From the NCBI RefSeq assembly GCF_030409215.1, contig NZ_JAUFPL010000017.1, forward strand, positions 46,447 through 110,446: a stretch of DNA of 64,000 nucleotides, read 5' to 3'. Within the stretch, counting starts at the first letter, position 1. Every line of letters starts with the position of its first letter. The stretch comes from Halomonas ramblicola (lineage in GTDB: Bacteria; Pseudomonadota; Gammaproteobacteria; Pseudomonadales; Halomonadaceae). Both the position numbers and the translations under genes were made by a program. Positions 46,807 through 55,554 of the stretch are shown one piece after another. The notes beneath the pieces are model-generated. The model searched no databases. It saw only the letters and a list, made by a program, of their open reading frames with translations, and was not told where the DNA came from.

Positions 46807-48717
46807 ATGGACTCCTACGACGACGAATTCCGCCGCTCCGTCGAGCACCCCCAGGACTTCTGGGCCGAACAGGCCCGGCGCCTTCCCTGGTTCACCTTCC
46901 CCGACACCATTCTCGCCTACGACGAGGCCGGCCATGCCCGCTGGTACCCGGACGGCGAGCTCAACCTCTGCCACGCGGCCCTGGACCACCAGGTGGAGCA
47001 GGGCCGCGGCGACCAGCCGGCGATCCACTGGGATTCCCCGGTCACCCACAGCAAGCAGACCCTGAGCTATCGACAGCTGCGCGACCGGGTGGCGAGTTTC
47101 GCCGGTGCCCTGCGCGAGCTCGGCGTCGCGAAGGGTGACCGCGTGGTGATCTACATGCCCATGATCCCGGAGGCGCTGGTGGCCATGTACGCCTGCGCGC
47201 GCCTGGGCGCGGTGCATTCGGTGGTGTTCGGCGGCTTCGCCCCCCATGAGCTGGCGGTGCGCATCGAGGACGCCGCCCCCAGGGTGGTGGTGGCGGCCTC
47301 CTGCGGCGTCGAGGTCGACCGGGTACTGCCCTACCAGCCGATCGTCGACGCCGCCATCGAGCAGAGCGCCCACAAGCCCGACGCCTGCGTGATCTTCCAG
47401 CGCGAGCAGCAGCCCGCCGAGCTGGGCCCGCGGGATCACGACTGGGCCGCGCTGGTCGACAGGGCCGAGCCGGCCGAGTGCGTGCCGGTAAAGGCCACCG
47501 ACCCGCTCTACGTGCTCTATACCTCCGGCACCACCGGCAAGCCCAAGGGCGTGGTGCGCGACACCGGCGGCTACGGCGTGGCGCTGCACTATTCCATGGA
47601 GGCCATCTACGATGTGGCCCCGGGCGACGTCTTCTTCTCCGCCTCCGACGTGGGCTGGGTGGTCGGCCACTCCTACATCGTCTATGCGCCGCTGCTGCGC
47701 GGTTGCACCAGCGTGGTCTACGAGGGCAAGCCGGTGAGGACCCCGGATGCCGGGGCCTTCTGGCGGCTGATCGAGGAGTACCGGGTCAAGAGCTTCTTCA
47801 CCGCGCCCACCGCCTTCCGAGCCATCAAGAAGGAGGATCCGGATGGCGAGCGGCTGGCCGAGTACGATATCTCCAGCCTGAAGGCGCTGTTCCTGGCCGG
47901 CGAGCGCCTCGACCCACCCACCTTCCACTGGCTGGATGACCTGCTCGAGGTGCCGGTGATCGACCACTGGTGGCAGACCGAGACCGGCTGGCCCATTGCG
48001 GCGAACCTCCAGGGCCTGGAGCCAATGCCCACCAAGGCGGGCAGCGCCACCGTGCCGGTGCCGGGCTTCGACGTGCGGATCCTCGATCGCGACGGGGCGC
48101 CGGTGGGTCCCCTGGAGCAGGGCAGCGTGGTGATCAAGCAGCCCATGCCGCCCGGCTGCCTGATCGGGGTGTGGGGCGATCCGCAACGCTTCCACGCGGC
48201 CTACATGGCGGCCTTCCCGGGCTACTACCTGACCGGCGACGGCGGCTACTTCGACGAGGACGGCTACCTGTTCATCATGGGTCGCACCGACGACGTCATC
48301 AATGTGGCCGGCCATCGCCTCTCCACCGGCGAGATGGAGGAGGTCGTCGGCGCCCATCCGGCGGTGGCCGAGTGCGCGGTGATCGGCATCCACGACGCCC
48401 TCAAGGGGCAACTGCCGGTGGGCCTGGTGATCCCCAAGGACGGCTTCGACGGTCGCGAGGCGGAGCTCGAGGCGGAGTTGATCGCCCTGGTGCGCGAGAG
48501 GATCGGCCCGGTGGCCTGCTTCAAGCAGGTGCTGGTGGTCGACCGCCTGCCCAAGACCCGCTCCGGCAAGATCCTGCGCAAGCTGCTGCGCAACATTGCC
48601 GACGGCAAGGAGTACGGCATCCCCTCGACCATCGACGATCCGGCGAGCCTGGAGGAGATCCACGAGGCCATGAAGTCCCGCGACCTGGGCGCGGCCCAGG
48701 AGGCGCGGCAGGTCTAG
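46807..48717 (+). CDS. prpE: Propionate-CoA ligase
   Basis: Acyl-CoA synthetase of 636 residues that activates propionate (and more weakly acetate) to its CoA ester through an acyl-adenylate. The AMP-binding motif is YTSGTTGKPKGVVRDTGGY; the VRDTGG extension is typical of PrpE. Others are DHWWQTETGWPI, TGDGGYFDEDGYL and the C-terminal catalytic lysine in KTRSGKILRK, which is commonly acetylated. Start 46807 has AGGA upstream; ATG 46777 would add ten residues. No methylcitrate-cycle genes lie nearby, so this copy is stand-alone. Confidence 0.88.
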   Translation: MDSYDDEFRRSVEHPQDFWAEQARRLPWFTFPDTILAYDEAGHARWYPDGELNLCHAALDHQVEQGRGDQPAIHWDSPVTHSKQTLSYRQLRDRVASFAGALRELGVAKGDRVVIYMPMIPEALVAMYACARLGAVHSVVFGGFAPHELAVRIEDAAPRVVVAASCGVEVDRVLPYQPIVDAAIEQSAHKPDACVIFQREQQPAELGPRDHDWAALVDRAEPAECVPVKATDPLYVLYTSGTTGKPKGVVRDTGGYGVALHYSMEAIYDVAPGDVFFSASDVGWVVGHSYIVYAPLLRGCTSVVYEGKPVRTPDAGAFWRLIEEYRVKSFFTAPTAFRAIKKEDPDGERLAEYDISSLKALFLAGERLDPPTFHWLDDLLEVPVIDHWWQTETGWPIAANLQGLEPMPTKAGSATVPVPGFDVRILDRDGAPVGPLEQGSVVIKQPMPPGCLIGVWGDPQRFHAAYMAAFPGYYLTGDGGYFDEDGYLFIMGRTDDVINVAGHRLSTGEMEEVVGAHPAVAECAVIGIHDALKGQLPVGLVIPKDGFDGREAELEAELIALVRERIGPVACFKQVLVVDRLPKTRSGKILRKLLRNIADGKEYGIPSTIDDPASLEEIHEAMKSRDLGAAQEARQV

Positions 48718-48719
48718 GA

Positions 48720-48777
48720 GCCTGTCGGACTCGACGACACCCGCATCTCCCGCGACGATCGGTCGAATCCGACAGGC
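48720..48777 (+). terminator. Long inverted repeat after prpE
   Basis: A 16-bp stem, GCCTGTCGGACTCGAC with GTCGAATCCGACAGGC, has one wobble pair and a 26-nt loop. It starts right after the prpE stop and probably ends or stabilises the transcript. There is no T run. Confidence 0.55.
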
Positions 48778-48865
48778 CACCAGGCGGCACTCCTTTGCCG
48801 ACGTCGCGGCAGGGCGGGGACGAAGGCGAGACTGGCGGGCCATGGCCAGCATGGCCCGCGCCCCG

Positions 48866-48871
48866 TATAAT
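48866..48871 (+). promoter_or_regulatory. TATAAT -10 element of yhhQ
   Basis: A perfect TATAAT, with no clear -35 box, is followed 20 bases later by the riboswitch P1 stem, so the leader would begin only about 14 bases before it. Confidence 0.6.
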
Positions 48872-48891
48872 GCGCCTCCGTCTTCATCCCC

Positions 48892-48923
48892 GAGGGTTCC
48901 CTCACCCCCTCACCAAAAAAAGG
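48892..48923 (+). promoter_or_regulatory. preQ1-I-type riboswitch upstream of yhhQ
   Basis: This is a very small H-type pseudoknot. P1 is GAGGG (48892-48896) with CCCTC (48907-48911). Loop 1 is TTC. CCT (48900-48902) inside the P1 loop can pair with AGG (48921-48923) after an A-rich tail of seven A residues. This is the architecture of preQ1-I aptamers. AGG is also the ribosome site, eight bases before the yhhQ ATG, so ligand binding would block translation of a queuosine-precursor importer. Confidence 0.85.
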
Positions 48924-48931
48924 CTTCCCGC

Positions 48932-49615
48932 ATGTTCGTACTGTCCGAGGCCCAGTACCGCCGTTGCCTCGTCCTGCTGGTGGGCTTCCACATCCTGGTG
49001 ATCGCCGCCAGCAACTACCTGGTTCAGCTGCCCTTCACCCTGCTGGGCTACCACACCACCTGGGGCGCCTTCAGTTTCCCCTTCATCTTCCTGGCCACCG
49101 ACCTGACCGTGCGGCTGTTCGGCAAGGAGCCTGCCAGGGCCATCGTCATGCGGGTGATGCTGCCGGCGCTGGTGATCTCCTATGTCGTCTCCGTGGTCTT
49201 CCCGCGCGGCGGCTTCGCCGGTTTCGCGGCGCTCGGCGAGTGGAACCTCTTCGTGGCGCGCATCGCCGTGGCCAGCTTCATGGCCTACGTGCTGGGCCAG
49301 CTGCTCGACGTGCACGTCTTCGACCGCCTGCGTCGGCTGCGCGCCTGGTGGGTGGCGCCGGCCATCTCCACCGTGCTGGGAAACCTGGCGGACACCTTCG
49401 CCTTCTTCTCCATCGCCTTCCACGCCAGTCCGGACGCCTTCATGGCCGCCCACTGGCTGGAGATCGCCTGGGTCGACTACGTGATCAAGCTCGGCATCAG
49501 CCTGCTGTTCTTCCTGCCCCTCTACGGGGTGCTGTTGGCCTGGCTGAGCCGTCGCCTGGTGGCCGTGACCGGCAGCGCCGACCTGCCGCCGGAGGCCGCC
49601 CGGGCCCGTTCCTGA
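48932..49615 (+). CDS. yhhQ: Queuosine precursor transporter
   Basis: Membrane protein of the YhhQ/VUT_1 family, 227 residues, with six hydrophobic segments. It imports the queuosine precursors preQ0 and preQ1 for tRNA modification. Motifs include NYLVQLPFTLLGYHTTWGAFSFPFIFLATDLTVRLFGK and WWVAPAISTVLGNLADTFAFFSIAF. ATG 48932 is favoured over an upstream ATG because the riboswitch and its AGG ribosome site are placed for it. The leader supports the substrate assignment independently. Confidence 0.93.
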   Translation: MFVLSEAQYRRCLVLLVGFHILVIAASNYLVQLPFTLLGYHTTWGAFSFPFIFLATDLTVRLFGKEPARAIVMRVMLPALVISYVVSVVFPRGGFAGFAALGEWNLFVARIAVASFMAYVLGQLLDVHVFDRLRRLRAWWVAPAISTVLGNLADTFAFFSIAFHASPDAFMAAHWLEIAWVDYVIKLGISLLFFLPLYGVLLAWLSRRLVAVTGSADLPPEAARARS

Positions 49616-49636
49616 ATCCTGACCGAGGAGAGTGTC

Positions 49637-50410
49637 ATGCCCATCGAGCTCAATTTCCTGGACAGTGGCGGCGAGGGCGTGCCGCTGGTGGTGATCCACG
49701 GCCTGTTCGGCAGCGCCGACAACTGGCGTTCCCACCTCAAGGCCTGGGAGTCCAGGCGCCGCGTGATCGCCTTGGACCTGCGCAACCATGGCCGTTCGCC
49801 CCACGTCGAGGGGATGGGGTACGACGCCATGGCCGCCGACGTCCTCGCCGTGCTGGATCGCCTCGATGTGTCCCAGGCCCACCTGCTGGGTCATTCCATG
49901 GGCGGCAAGGTGGCGATCAGCCTGGCACGCCTCGTCCCCCAGCGGGTGGCCTCGTTGATCGTGGCGGACATCGCCCCGGTGGCCTACGGTCACGACCACG
50001 ACAGCGTCTTCGCCGCGCTGCGCCGGGTCGAGGCGGGGCAACCGGCCAATCGCCGCGAGGCCGATGCGCTGCTGGCCGAGCACGTCGCCGAGCGACCGGT
50101 CCGGCTCTTCCTGGCCACCAACCTGGTGCGCGGCGAGGCGGGCGGTCTCGTGCTGCGGCTGGGGCTGGACGAGATCCAGGGGGACTATCAATCGATCATG
50201 GGCGCACCGGCGGGGCAGGGGGCCTACCCGGGGCCTGCCCTGGTGGTGCGCGGCTCGCGCTCCCCCTATGTGGCCGACGAGCATCTGCCGGCGCTGCGCG
50301 ATGTGCTGCCCGAGGCCGAGCTGGTCACCCTGGATGCCGGCCACTGGCTGCATGCGGAGCGGCCCGAGGCCTTCCGGGCGGAGGTCGACGCCTTTCTGGA
50401 CGCCCGCTAG
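49637..50410 (+). CDS. ybfF: Alpha/beta hydrolase, YbfF-like
   Basis: An esterase-type alpha/beta hydrolase of 257 residues. The oxyanion region is VIHGLFGSADNWRSHLKAW, the nucleophile elbow is LLGHSMGGKVAI, and the acid and histidine lie near VVRGSRSPYV and LDAGHWLHAERPE. DLRNHGRSPH is characteristic of YbfF esterases, which act on short acyl-CoA or palmitoyl-CoA esters; the true substrate here is unknown. It is 21 bp after yhhQ in the same direction. Its end overlaps a convergent gene. Confidence 0.85.
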   Translation: MPIELNFLDSGGEGVPLVVIHGLFGSADNWRSHLKAWESRRRVIALDLRNHGRSPHVEGMGYDAMAADVLAVLDRLDVSQAHLLGHSMGGKVAISLARLVPQRVASLIVADIAPVAYGHDHDSVFAALRRVEAGQPANRREADALLAEHVAERPVRLFLATNLVRGEAGGLVLRLGLDEIQGDYQSIMGAPAGQGAYPGPALVVRGSRSPYVADEHLPALRDVLPEAELVTLDAGHWLHAERPEAFRAEVDAFLDAR

Positions 50411-51612
50411 CGAGGCGTGGCCGCCCCCAGGTCCACGGCCAGCTTCTCGACGGGGGTCGCTTCCTCCACCAGGCCCCGCTCATGGAGGAAGGCCTCGAGG
50501 CGCACATAGCGGGCGGTATCCAGGGCGGCGGGTTGGGCGCTGAGACGCAGCAGGGTGGCCATCCAGCTGTCGCGGTTGGCGGGCGTGTCCAGGGTGGGCT
50601 CGAGCTCGGTGAGGCGCGACCAGGCCTCGTCCGGGTGTTCGAGGATCCAGGCGGTGGTCGCCTGAAGGGCGTCCAGCAACTCGCGGATGGGGTCCCGGAG
50701 CCGAGCCAGGCGATCCCGGTTGGCCACCAGGATCAGGCCGTCATGGAGGGGAATGCCGTGCTCCTCCACCCGTAGCAGGCGGGTGGGGACGCCCTGGTCG
50801 GCCAGTTGGCGTGGCAGGGTCAGGCGCAGCGGCGTGATCACTGCATCGAGCCGCTGTTCGACCAGGGTGGTGGCCAGGCCGAAGCCGGTATCGCTCAGCA
50901 ACAGCTCCCGGGGCGCGATGCCGTGGGGCGCGGTCAGCGCCGGCAGCAGCAGGTCGCGGCCGTCCTCCTCGGCATAGCCGATCCTCAGGCCCGCCAGGCC
51001 GGCGGGGGAGTCGATGTCCAGGTCCTCGCGCAGCACCAGGCCGGCCATGGGCAGGTCGATCAGGGTGGCGACCCGTACCAGCGATTGGCCGCGATCCACC
51101 TGCAGGTGCAACTGCGGCTGGCGCGTCACCGCCAGGTCGATGCGCCCGGCGGCCAGCAGCCGGGTGGGGACCGTGGGATCGGCGGGCGTGCTCAGGGTCA
51201 CGTCCAGGCCCTCGTGCTCCAGCAGGCCATTGGCCGTGGCCAGGATCAGGGCGGCGTGGTGCGGCCCCGGATACCAGTCGAGCATGATCTCCAGGGTTTC
51301 CAGCGGTGGCGGCGCCAGCGGTTCCGGCGGTGCCGAGGTGACACTGGGACCGGGCCGCGTGCCGGCGGCCGGCTCCGGGCCGGGGGTGTCGGCCATCGCG
51401 GGCGTTTCCCGGCGCGGCCGGTCGATGTCAGGCGGGGCGGTGAACGTCGGCACCCGGACCTCGGTATTCAGCGGCGGATAACGCACGGGCGCCGGCGGGG
51501 CCTCGAGAGCGTCCTCGGCCAGGGCGGCCGCCCCCGGCAGGAACAGCGTCACCAGTAGCAGCAGGCACGGCGCGAGTGGCGTGCGGGGTGGCGATCCGGC
51601 GAGGTTGGGCAT
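50407..51612 (-). CDS. Orphan ABC-type substrate-binding protein, NMT1/THI5-like
   Basis: An exported protein of 401 residues. The signal peptide (LAPCLLLLVTLFLPGAAALA) is followed by about 75 residues very rich in Pro and Glu, an unusual low-complexity linker, and then an NMT1-like binding domain starting at LEIMLDWYPGPHHAALILATANGLLEHEGLDVTL. That domain resembles thiamine-pyrimidine or alkanesulfonate binding proteins. No permease or ATPase gene is next to it, so it may use distant partners. The C-terminus ends with the typical VRLEAFLHERGLV helix. It overlaps the end of ybfF by four bases. Confidence 0.8.
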   Translation of the reverse strand: MPNLAGSPPRTPLAPCLLLLVTLFLPGAAALAEDALEAPPAPVRYPPLNTEVRVPTFTAPPDIDRPRRETPAMADTPGPEPAAGTRPGPSVTSAPPEPLAPPPLETLEIMLDWYPGPHHAALILATANGLLEHEGLDVTLSTPADPTVPTRLLAAGRIDLAVTRQPQLHLQVDRGQSLVRVATLIDLPMAGLVLREDLDIDSPAGLAGLRIGYAEEDGRDLLLPALTAPHGIAPRELLLSDTGFGLATTLVEQRLDAVITPLRLTLPRQLADQGVPTRLLRVEEHGIPLHDGLILVANRDRLARLRDPIRELLDALQATTAWILEHPDEAWSRLTELEPTLDTPANRDSWMATLLRLSAQPAALDTARYVRLEAFLHERGLVEEATPVEKLAVDLGAATPR

Positions 51613-51755
51613 GCAGGGGCTCCACGGCTAGGGCGTCGGCGCTGGGCCGACGGGCAAGTGTATCCGCCCCCGGGAAGGGCTGGCCAGTCGAGGCGGTTGC
51701 GTCGCGATGTCGCCGACCCCATGCGATAATGCCGGCTTGCAGTCGAGAGGATGCC

Positions 51756-53462
51756 ATGGACGCCATCAACACGCTTTTCCTGCTCAGCGGTTTCCTGATC
51801 GCCCTGAGCGTGCTGGGTAGCCGCCTGTCCACCCTGGTCGGGGTGCCGCTGTTGCTGATCTTCCTGGCCCTGGGGATGCTGGCCGGGGAGGAGGGCGTGC
51901 TGGGGATCCAGTTCGACAACTATCCCCTGGCCTTCATCATCGGCCATTTGGCGCTGGCCTTGATCCTCCTCGACGGCGGCCTGCGCACCCGGCTCAAGAC
52001 CTTCCGGGTGGGCTTCAAGCCGGCGCTGTCGCTGGCCACCCTGGGCGTGTTCATCACCAGTGGCCTGGTGGGGCTGTTCGCCATGTGGGTCTTCGGCCTG
52101 ACGCCAGTGCAGGGGCTGCTGGTGGGGGCGATCGTCGGTTCCACCGACGCCGCGGCGGTGTTCTCGATGCTCAGCGGCCGCGGGGTGAACCTCAACGAGC
52201 GCGTCGGGGCGACGCTGGAGATCGAGTCCGGCACCAACGATCCCATGGCGATCTTCCTGACCCTGGTGCTGGTGGAGGTGCTGGTCGGCGAGATCGGCGG
52301 TCCGCTGGATACCGCCCTGTTCCTGGTCAAGCAGTTCGGGCTGGGCCTGGCGATCGGCCTGGGGGCGGGCTGGCTGAGTGCCAAGCTGCTGCGCTGGGTG
52401 GACCTGGCGCCGGGGCTCTACGCCATGCTGACGCTGTCGCTGGGACTGTGCGTCTTCGGCTTGACCAGCACCCTGGGGGGCAGCGGTTTCCTGGCCATCT
52501 ACCTGGCGGGCCTGATGATCGGCAACCAGCCGGGACGCCACCTCAATTTCATCCTGCCGGTGCACGACGGCCTGGCCTGGCTCAGTCAGATCGGCCTGTT
52601 CCTGGTGCTGGGGCTGCTCGTCACCCCCAGCGAGATGCTTCACTACGCGGTGCCGGCGGCCCTGGTGGCGTTGATGCTGATCTTCGTCGCCCGCCCGCTG
52701 GCGGTGCTGATCGCCATCAAGCCGTTCTTCAAGTTCCGCTGGCGGGAGACCGGCTTCATCGCCTGGGTGGGGCTGCGTGGGGCGGTGCCCATCGTGCTGG
52801 CGATCTTCCCCGTGATCGGCGGCGTCGAGAATGCCTCGCTCTACTTCAACGTGGCCTTCGCGGTGGTGCTGCTGTCGCTGCTCATCCAGGGCGGGACCCT
52901 GTCGTGGATGGCTCGCTGGATGCGAGTGGAGGTGCCGGTCACCGTCACCCCCAATCATCGCGGTCCCCTGGGCATCCTGCCGGAGAACGACTACGAACTG
53001 TTCGTCTACCGGGTCGACAACGAGGACCTGGAGGACGTGCCGATCCGCCTGCTGCGCTTCCCCTCCGGGGCGCTGATCTCGGCGCTGTTCCGCGAGCACG
53101 CCATGCTGCACCCCAAGGGCAGCACCCGCCTGCAACTGGGCGACGTGTTGTGCGTGATCGGCCGCAGCGATGACCTGCCGGCGCTCAATCGGCTGTTCAA
53201 CGGCGAGGCCAAGCTCAAGCGGGAGCGTGCCTTCTTCGGCACCTTCACCTTCGACGGCGAGGCGCGCATGCAGGACATCGCCGACGCCTACGGCCTGACC
53301 CTGAGCCCCGGCGAGCGCGACATGACGCTGGCCGAATTCGTCTCGCTGCGGGTGGGGGGGCATCCGGTGGTCGGCGACGACGTGGACTGGCACGGTATCC
53401 ACTGGGTGGTCAGCGAGATGGACGGCAACACCGTCACCAAGGTGGGCCTGAGGCTGTATTGA
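51756..53462 (+). CDS. nhaP2: K+/H+ antiporter, NhaP2/CvrA type
   Basis: Inner-membrane cation/proton antiporter of 568 residues. About 13 hydrophobic segments form the CPA1 transporter, with AIVGSTDAAAVFSML and ATLEIESGTNDPMAIFLTL holding the ion-path aspartates. The C-terminal cytoplasmic part has a TrkA_C domain (RLLRFPSGALISALFREH and LQLGDVLCVIGRSDDLPAL) and a further CvrA-like domain at the end. The layout matches NhaP2 of Vibrio and CvrA of E. coli, which control cell potassium and volume at low osmolarity. That fits a salt-adapted host. Confidence 0.9.
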   Translation: MDAINTLFLLSGFLIALSVLGSRLSTLVGVPLLLIFLALGMLAGEEGVLGIQFDNYPLAFIIGHLALALILLDGGLRTRLKTFRVGFKPALSLATLGVFITSGLVGLFAMWVFGLTPVQGLLVGAIVGSTDAAAVFSMLSGRGVNLNERVGATLEIESGTNDPMAIFLTLVLVEVLVGEIGGPLDTALFLVKQFGLGLAIGLGAGWLSAKLLRWVDLAPGLYAMLTLSLGLCVFGLTSTLGGSGFLAIYLAGLMIGNQPGRHLNFILPVHDGLAWLSQIGLFLVLGLLVTPSEMLHYAVPAALVALMLIFVARPLAVLIAIKPFFKFRWRETGFIAWVGLRGAVPIVLAIFPVIGGVENASLYFNVAFAVVLLSLLIQGGTLSWMARWMRVEVPVTVTPNHRGPLGILPENDYELFVYRVDNEDLEDVPIRLLRFPSGALISALFREHAMLHPKGSTRLQLGDVLCVIGRSDDLPALNRLFNGEAKLKRERAFFGTFTFDGEARMQDIADAYGLTLSPGERDMTLAEFVSLRVGGHPVVGDDVDWHGIHWVVSEMDGNTVTKVGLRLY

Positions 53463-53496
53463 GCGTCGTGGCTAACGTCTTGATCGGCCTTGGCTC

Positions 53497-53524
53497 TTGA
53501 CCCCGACGGGAAAGCTGGTAATAT
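53497..53524 (+). promoter_or_regulatory. Promoter of tRNA-Ser
   Basis: TTGACC (53497-53502), 16 bp, TAATAT (53519-53524), followed by a GC-rich discriminator (CTGCCGCCG), as often seen in stringently controlled tRNA promoters. Confidence 0.75.
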
Positions 53525-53539
53525 CTGCCGCCGTGAGCC

Positions 53540-53629
53540 GGAGGGATGGCAGAGCGGTTGAATGCACCGGTCTTGAAAACCGGCGAAGGTGAGAGCCTTC
53601 CCAGGGTTCGAATCCCTGTCCCTCCGCCA
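53540..53629 (+). tRNA. tRNA-Ser(UGA)
   Basis: A 90-base class II tRNA with the acceptor GGAGGGA/TCCCTCC, discriminator G and encoded CCA. The anticodon stem CCGGT/ACCGG surrounds loop CTTGAAA with anticodon TGA at 53574-53576. A long variable arm (GCGAAGGTGAGAGCCTTC) and T-loop GGTTCGAATCC are present. Its last bases form the left attachment repeat of the island, and the gene remains intact after integration. Confidence 0.96.
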
Positions 53630-53632
53630 CTC
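53612..53632 (+). repeat. Left attachment repeat (attL)
   Basis: The 21 bases ATCCCTGTCCCTCCGCCACT plus C cover the T-arm, acceptor 3' strand and CCA of tRNA-Ser and three bases beyond. The identical copy is at 63918-63938. Confidence 0.92.
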
Positions 53633-53641
53633 GAATACTAG

Positions 53642-53682
53642 GCCCTGAGGAATCAGTAACATACTGTCCTCGGGGCTTTTTC
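53642..53682 (+). terminator. Terminator after tRNA-Ser, island side
   Basis: GCCCTGAGGA (53642-53651) pairs with TCCTCGGGGC (53667-53676), with one wobble pair, and is followed by TTTTTC. It was brought in by the island and replaces the host terminator now found at the right end. Confidence 0.8.
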
Positions 53683-53721
53683 TTGCTTGGCTGTCCCATT
53701 GAAGTGTTACATTGGGAGGCC

Positions 53722-55479
53722 ATGAAGACCGTGAAAGTGACCGGACATCCTCGCCTGTATCGCCGTGGCGCTCGCTATTACCACCGGGCCGCCATCCCTC
53801 AGGACATCCAGGCCAGCTACCCCAAGGCTGAAGAGACCTTCTCCCTCAAGACCTCCGACTATCAGGAGGCGCTACGCTGTGTCCGCAAGGCAGCCGTCGA
53901 GGTGGATCGGAAGTTCGACCAGCACCGCCGCTGGATGGCAGCCCAAGCCCAGCCCCTCGACGCCCTCACCGATGAACAGATCGAGCACCTTGCGTCCCTC
54001 TATCATGCGTCCCTGTTGGATGCCGATGAGGAAATAAGGATGGAAGGCATCTTCGAGGAGGAACCCGGCGAGCCCGGTACGGACTGGGAACGCTGGGACT
54101 TCGATGAGTACGCCGAGGAGCTTGAAGATAGCGTAGGCCACACCCGTCACCTCTATGCCCGTGGTCGGGTGGATACCTTCTTCAGGGACGAGGCCGAGGA
54201 TGTCCTGTCTTGGGATGGGGTAGAGCTTGCCCTGTCGCCAGACTCCCCAAGCTGGCGTCCGCTGGCTCGGGCACTACAAGCCGCCTACATCCGCGCTGGG
54301 AAGGACATGCAGTCGCGCAATGAGGGCGAGATTGTCCCGACACCCGCAGTGGACAAGCTGCCATCACAGGCCATCGCCTCAGCGTCTGACGATGGACAAG
54401 GCCCGCTGCTCTCTGCCGTGGCCAAGGAGTGGATAGCAGAGAAGTCCCTGAGCTGGGCACAGAAGACCTCCAACGATCACCGAACCACCCTCGACAACTT
54501 CATCACGGTCGTGGGAGACAAGCCGCTGGACGCCTACGCGAAGGCCGATGGGCGTGCCTTCAAGTCGGTCCTGATGAAGCTCCCCAGCAACTGGACGAAG
54601 CAGAAGCCGCTCCAGGGACTGGCCATCGACAAGGCTGCCGAGCGAGCCGATAAGCTGGGCATTGCGCCGATGTCGGGCAAGAACATGAACAAGCTAATCG
54701 GTTACGCCGCTGCCTTCTGGAACTGGGCAGCCAAGCACTATGACGAGTGTCCGCCCAACCCAATGAACGGCTTGAAGGTGGCCATCAAGAAGCGTGCTCG
54801 TGATGAGCGCGATCCCTTCACGCTGGAGGAGTTGCGGGCCATCTTCCGAGCCCCAGTCTTCACGGGCTGCAAGTCGCTCCACCACTGGCGTCAACCCGGC
54901 ACACTGATTCCTCGGGACTCAGGCATGTACTGGGTTCCGCTGATCGCTCTGTTCACCGGGGCCAGGATGGGGGAAGTCTTACAGCTCTATGTCTCAGATG
55001 TGAAGCGCGAGCACGGTATCGACTTCATCGACATCAACAGTGACGGCGATGACAAGAGACTGAAGAACCCCAATAGCGAGCGTCTGACGCCCATCCACCC
55101 CGAGCTGAGGCGGCTGGGATTCATCGATCACGTCCAGAAGATGCGCCAGCGGGGGAGCCAACGGCTGTTCCCTGACATGCCCATGGGGAATGATGGCTAC
55201 TACTCGTCCGTCTACTCCAAGCGGTTCAGGGCGCTCCTCGACTCTCTCAAGATCAAACACGATAAGAACGCCTTCCACTCCCTACGCCACAACTTCGAGG
55301 ATGCCTGTCGGAACTCAGGTATCGACAAGGAAGTCATGGATGCTCTTCAGGGCCATACCGAGTCAGGCATGTCAGGACGGTATGGGAACGGGTACGAGCT
55401 GAGAACCTTGAACGATGCCATCTGTCGCCTTGAGCACCGGGGCCTCGTCCTGAACCACCTGTATCCCGATGCACATTAG
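53722..55479 (+). CDS. int: Tyrosine recombinase, island integrase
   Basis: Integrase of 585 residues. The N-terminal part is a phage-integrase arm-binding-type region (GHPRLYRRGARYYHRAAIPQDIQ). A core-binding domain follows at about residues 240-350 (SWAQKTSNDHRTTLDNFITVVGD). The catalytic domain shows Arg in FTGARMGEVLQL, His-x-x-Arg in HSLRHNFEDACR, a later His in LQGHTESGM and Tyr in GRYGNGYEL. It is longer than lambda-type integrases, as is usual for tRNA-targeting islands with this N-terminus. ATG 53722 follows GGGAGG. No separate excisionase gene is recognised. Confidence 0.93.
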   Translation: MKTVKVTGHPRLYRRGARYYHRAAIPQDIQASYPKAEETFSLKTSDYQEALRCVRKAAVEVDRKFDQHRRWMAAQAQPLDALTDEQIEHLASLYHASLLDADEEIRMEGIFEEEPGEPGTDWERWDFDEYAEELEDSVGHTRHLYARGRVDTFFRDEAEDVLSWDGVELALSPDSPSWRPLARALQAAYIRAGKDMQSRNEGEIVPTPAVDKLPSQAIASASDDGQGPLLSAVAKEWIAEKSLSWAQKTSNDHRTTLDNFITVVGDKPLDAYAKADGRAFKSVLMKLPSNWTKQKPLQGLAIDKAAERADKLGIAPMSGKNMNKLIGYAAAFWNWAAKHYDECPPNPMNGLKVAIKKRARDERDPFTLEELRAIFRAPVFTGCKSLHHWRQPGTLIPRDSGMYWVPLIALFTGARMGEVLQLYVSDVKREHGIDFIDINSDGDDKRLKNPNSERLTPIHPELRRLGFIDHVQKMRQRGSQRLFPDMPMGNDGYYSSVYSKRFRALLDSLKIKHDKNAFHSLRHNFEDACRNSGIDKEVMDALQGHTESGMSGRYGNGYELRTLNDAICRLEHRGLVLNHLYPDAH

Positions 55480-55554
55480 CAACACGTGTTGAAATACCGA
55501 CTAGCTGTGAGCTACGTTGAGGGTGAACGCACAGGGCAATGAGGTAGTAGCACA

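Noticed and set aside
53683..53721. Longer start for the integrase
   Set aside because: An upstream start would read out of the tRNA terminator, while GGGAGG precisely precedes the ATG at 53722.
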